DNA of 6,270 nt, from the NCBI GenBank assembly GCA_022360275.1, contig JAKSDC010000185.1, positions 1 through 6,270 on the forward strand. The letters are read 5' to 3'. Shown piece after piece: positions 5,157 to 6,270 of this stretch. Every line of letters starts with the position of its first letter. Position 1 is the stretch's first letter. This DNA comes from Chlorobiales bacterium. Lineage in GTDB: Bacteria > Bacteroidota > Chlorobiia > Chlorobiales > Chlorobiaceae. The position numbers and the translations under genes were made by a program. Below the pieces are notes generated by a model, which saw nothing but the letters and a program-made list of their open reading frames with translations, had not been told where the DNA came from and made no database searches.

Positions 5157-6270
5157 TTATCCCGGAAGTTCATTCCCTGGATATGCAAGCATGTCGGCGG
5201 TCAGGGTTTTTATTGTCTTGCTTCGTGCCGCCGGTTTTTCCCAAACGGCAGAGGTCAAGTGTCTATATTGATCGGTGTTCAGTTTAAAACCTTTGATGGG
5301 TATCACCTTCCCATCGCAAGCGGGGAGGATAAGTTCCAGCAAATCCCGCATGAGATCGTCGGAAGCAAATTCGTCAACATTGTCATGAGGCGTGACATGC
5401 TCACCCGCAAGTACGAGGAATTCAAACCGGGCAAACGGCAGGCCCGTAAACAGCATATTGCTGTCGTTTACGTTCAATACAATTGCCTCGACATTCCTGT
5501 CAACCGTCAGCATCTGTCCCGCAATGAACGGGTCCACTTCTCCTTGTGCAGTTACCTGCCCGTTCGCTCTGACACCTCTTGCATCACTGCAGCCTGCTTC
5601 AATACCCTGCTTCAGCAACTCAGTTTCGAGGTCAGCTACAAGCGTACCGGATGAAGAATCGCCTAAAATCACAGTAATCGGAATTCGGCCATTGCCGGGT
5701 ACCAGTTTGCGCAGAATAGGGGTGAATAAGTCTTTTTCTTCCGTTCTATGGCCCAGATTAGGCTGGCCATTTACTTCACAGACAACGGCACCGGTTTCAT
5801 GCCATGATGCGGCAATATCCGGAATCAATATGTCGACGCCTGCCAGGTCCAGGCGCAATGCCTGCGCGGCACGAATTGCAAGATTTTTGTTATCGGGATG
5901 CATCTTGTCGAGGGCTTTTACTGGAGTGCCTCCCGATGCCACGTTGGCTGCACGACGCAAACGAACGAATTCACCGGCTGCCGGAACCGAAAAGCTGTCC
6001 ATTCCGACATGTTTCAACAACGAGATGGCCTCATTGTTCCACATCAGTTTTTTTAAGGGGGCGTGCTTACCTTCTCCGCGGAGCGGATCGGTGTTCAGCC
6101 GGTCAACCAGCTCACGAATCGTATGCTTGCCATCTCCGGTAACTCCACCGGGTATTCGCTCAACCGCCGAGAGGACTTCGTTCTGAAAGACCGTCACACG
6201 ATAATCTTTGCCTTCAAAATGTTTTTCAACCAGAATGTTCCTGGAGTATTTTTGTGCATTTCTGAACGCA
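5157..6270 (-). CDS. Cyanophycin-synthetase-like ATP-grasp ligase, C-terminal part (5' end outside window)
   Basis: The reading frame stays open to the window edge, so the GTG at 6195-6197 is internal. The residues before it (AFRNAQKYSRNILVEKHFEG from 6269 down) are family-typical. It then has DYRVTVF, RIPGGVTGDGKHTIREL, NTDPLRGEGK and, near 5765-5840, AGVDIL and EVNGQPNLGH, which hold the metal-binding Asp/Glu/Asn of the ATP-grasp domain of cyanophycin synthetase (CphA). CphA adds Asp by ATP-grasp and Arg by a following Mur-ligase domain. Here the ATP-grasp part runs to about 5700 and continues with GNGRIPITVI, exactly where CphA starts its Mur domain. The P-loop GTNGKTTT is replaced by GDSSSGTL (5640-5663), the LETARGG motif reads LNVNDSN, and the protein ends about 175 residues after the junction instead of about 400. 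This resembles CphA2, which polymerises beta-Asp-Arg dipeptides with one active site. Other peptide ligases remain possible. Confidence 0.85.
   Translation of the reverse strand, partial: AFRNAQKYSRNILVEKHFEGKDYRVTVFQNEVLSAVERIPGGVTGDGKHTIRELVDRLNTDPLRGEGKHAPLKKLMWNNEAISLLKHVGMDSFSVPAAGEFVRLRRAANVASGGTPVKALDKMHPDNKNLAIRAAQALRLDLAGVDILIPDIAASWHETGAVVCEVNGQPNLGHRTEEKDLFTPILRKLVPGNGRIPITVILGDSSSGTLVADLETELLKQGIEAGCSDARGVRANGQVTAQGEVDPFIAGQMLTVDRNVEAIVLNVNDSNMLFTGLPFARFEFLVLAGEHVTPHDNVDEFASDDLMRDLLELILPACDGKVIPIKGFKLNTDQYRHLTSAVWEKPAARSKTIKTLTADMLAYPGNELPG

Noticed and set aside
5392..6186. A 264-codon open frame on the plus strand
   Set aside because: It is antisense to the cyanophycin-synthetase-like gene; its low-complexity Ser/Arg/Pro content is typical of a shadow frame.
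1..6270. Search for CRISPR arrays, tRNA genes, integrase or transposase genes and toxin-antitoxin pairs
   Set aside because: No regularly spaced direct repeats, no cloverleaf-like sequence and no protein of these families was found by reading either strand.

Overview
This window reads as ordinary bacterial chromosome. It holds six protein-coding genes, two of them cut by the window edges, one probable gene remnant, and several inverted repeats in the intergenic spaces. I see no rRNA, tRNA, CRISPR array, insertion sequence or phage gene. The gene mix and the roughly 45-55% GC would fit a green sulfur bacterium (Chlorobium/Prosthecochloris type) or another Gram-negative anaerobe. That placement is an impression and has low confidence.

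Layout from left to right. (1) 1-330 (+) is the C-terminal end of a catabolic-type acetolactate synthase. (2) 331-503 is a structured spacer with a strong hairpin at 361-414 and two competing stems that reach the next start codon. (3) 504-1805 (+) is a 12-TM APC-superfamily permease close to archaeal ApcT, visibly lower in GC than its neighbours. (4) 1827-2627 (-) is an LHPP-like HAD phosphatase, convergent with the permease across a short hairpin. (5) 2628-2926 holds no intact gene but carries, on +, what looks like the decayed 3' end of ribB. (6) 2927-3463 (-) is a YmdB-like macrodomain protein. (7) 3590-5065 (+) is divergent from it: a fusion of an RsbW-like histidine-kinase-type ATPase domain, with key ATP-site residues replaced, to one or two GNAT acetyltransferase modules. 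(8) 5066-5156 is a convergent spacer built around a nested inverted repeat. (9) 5157-6270 (-) is the C-terminal part of a cyanophycin-synthetase-like ATP-grasp ligase whose Mur-ligase-like domain is short and has lost its P-loop lysine.

The genes alternate in strand and do not form an evident operon or a single pathway. Nothing here makes a clear new defence or mobile system. The points most worth following are the CphA2-like architecture, the degenerate ATPase-GNAT fusion, the ribB remnant and the structured leader of the permease.
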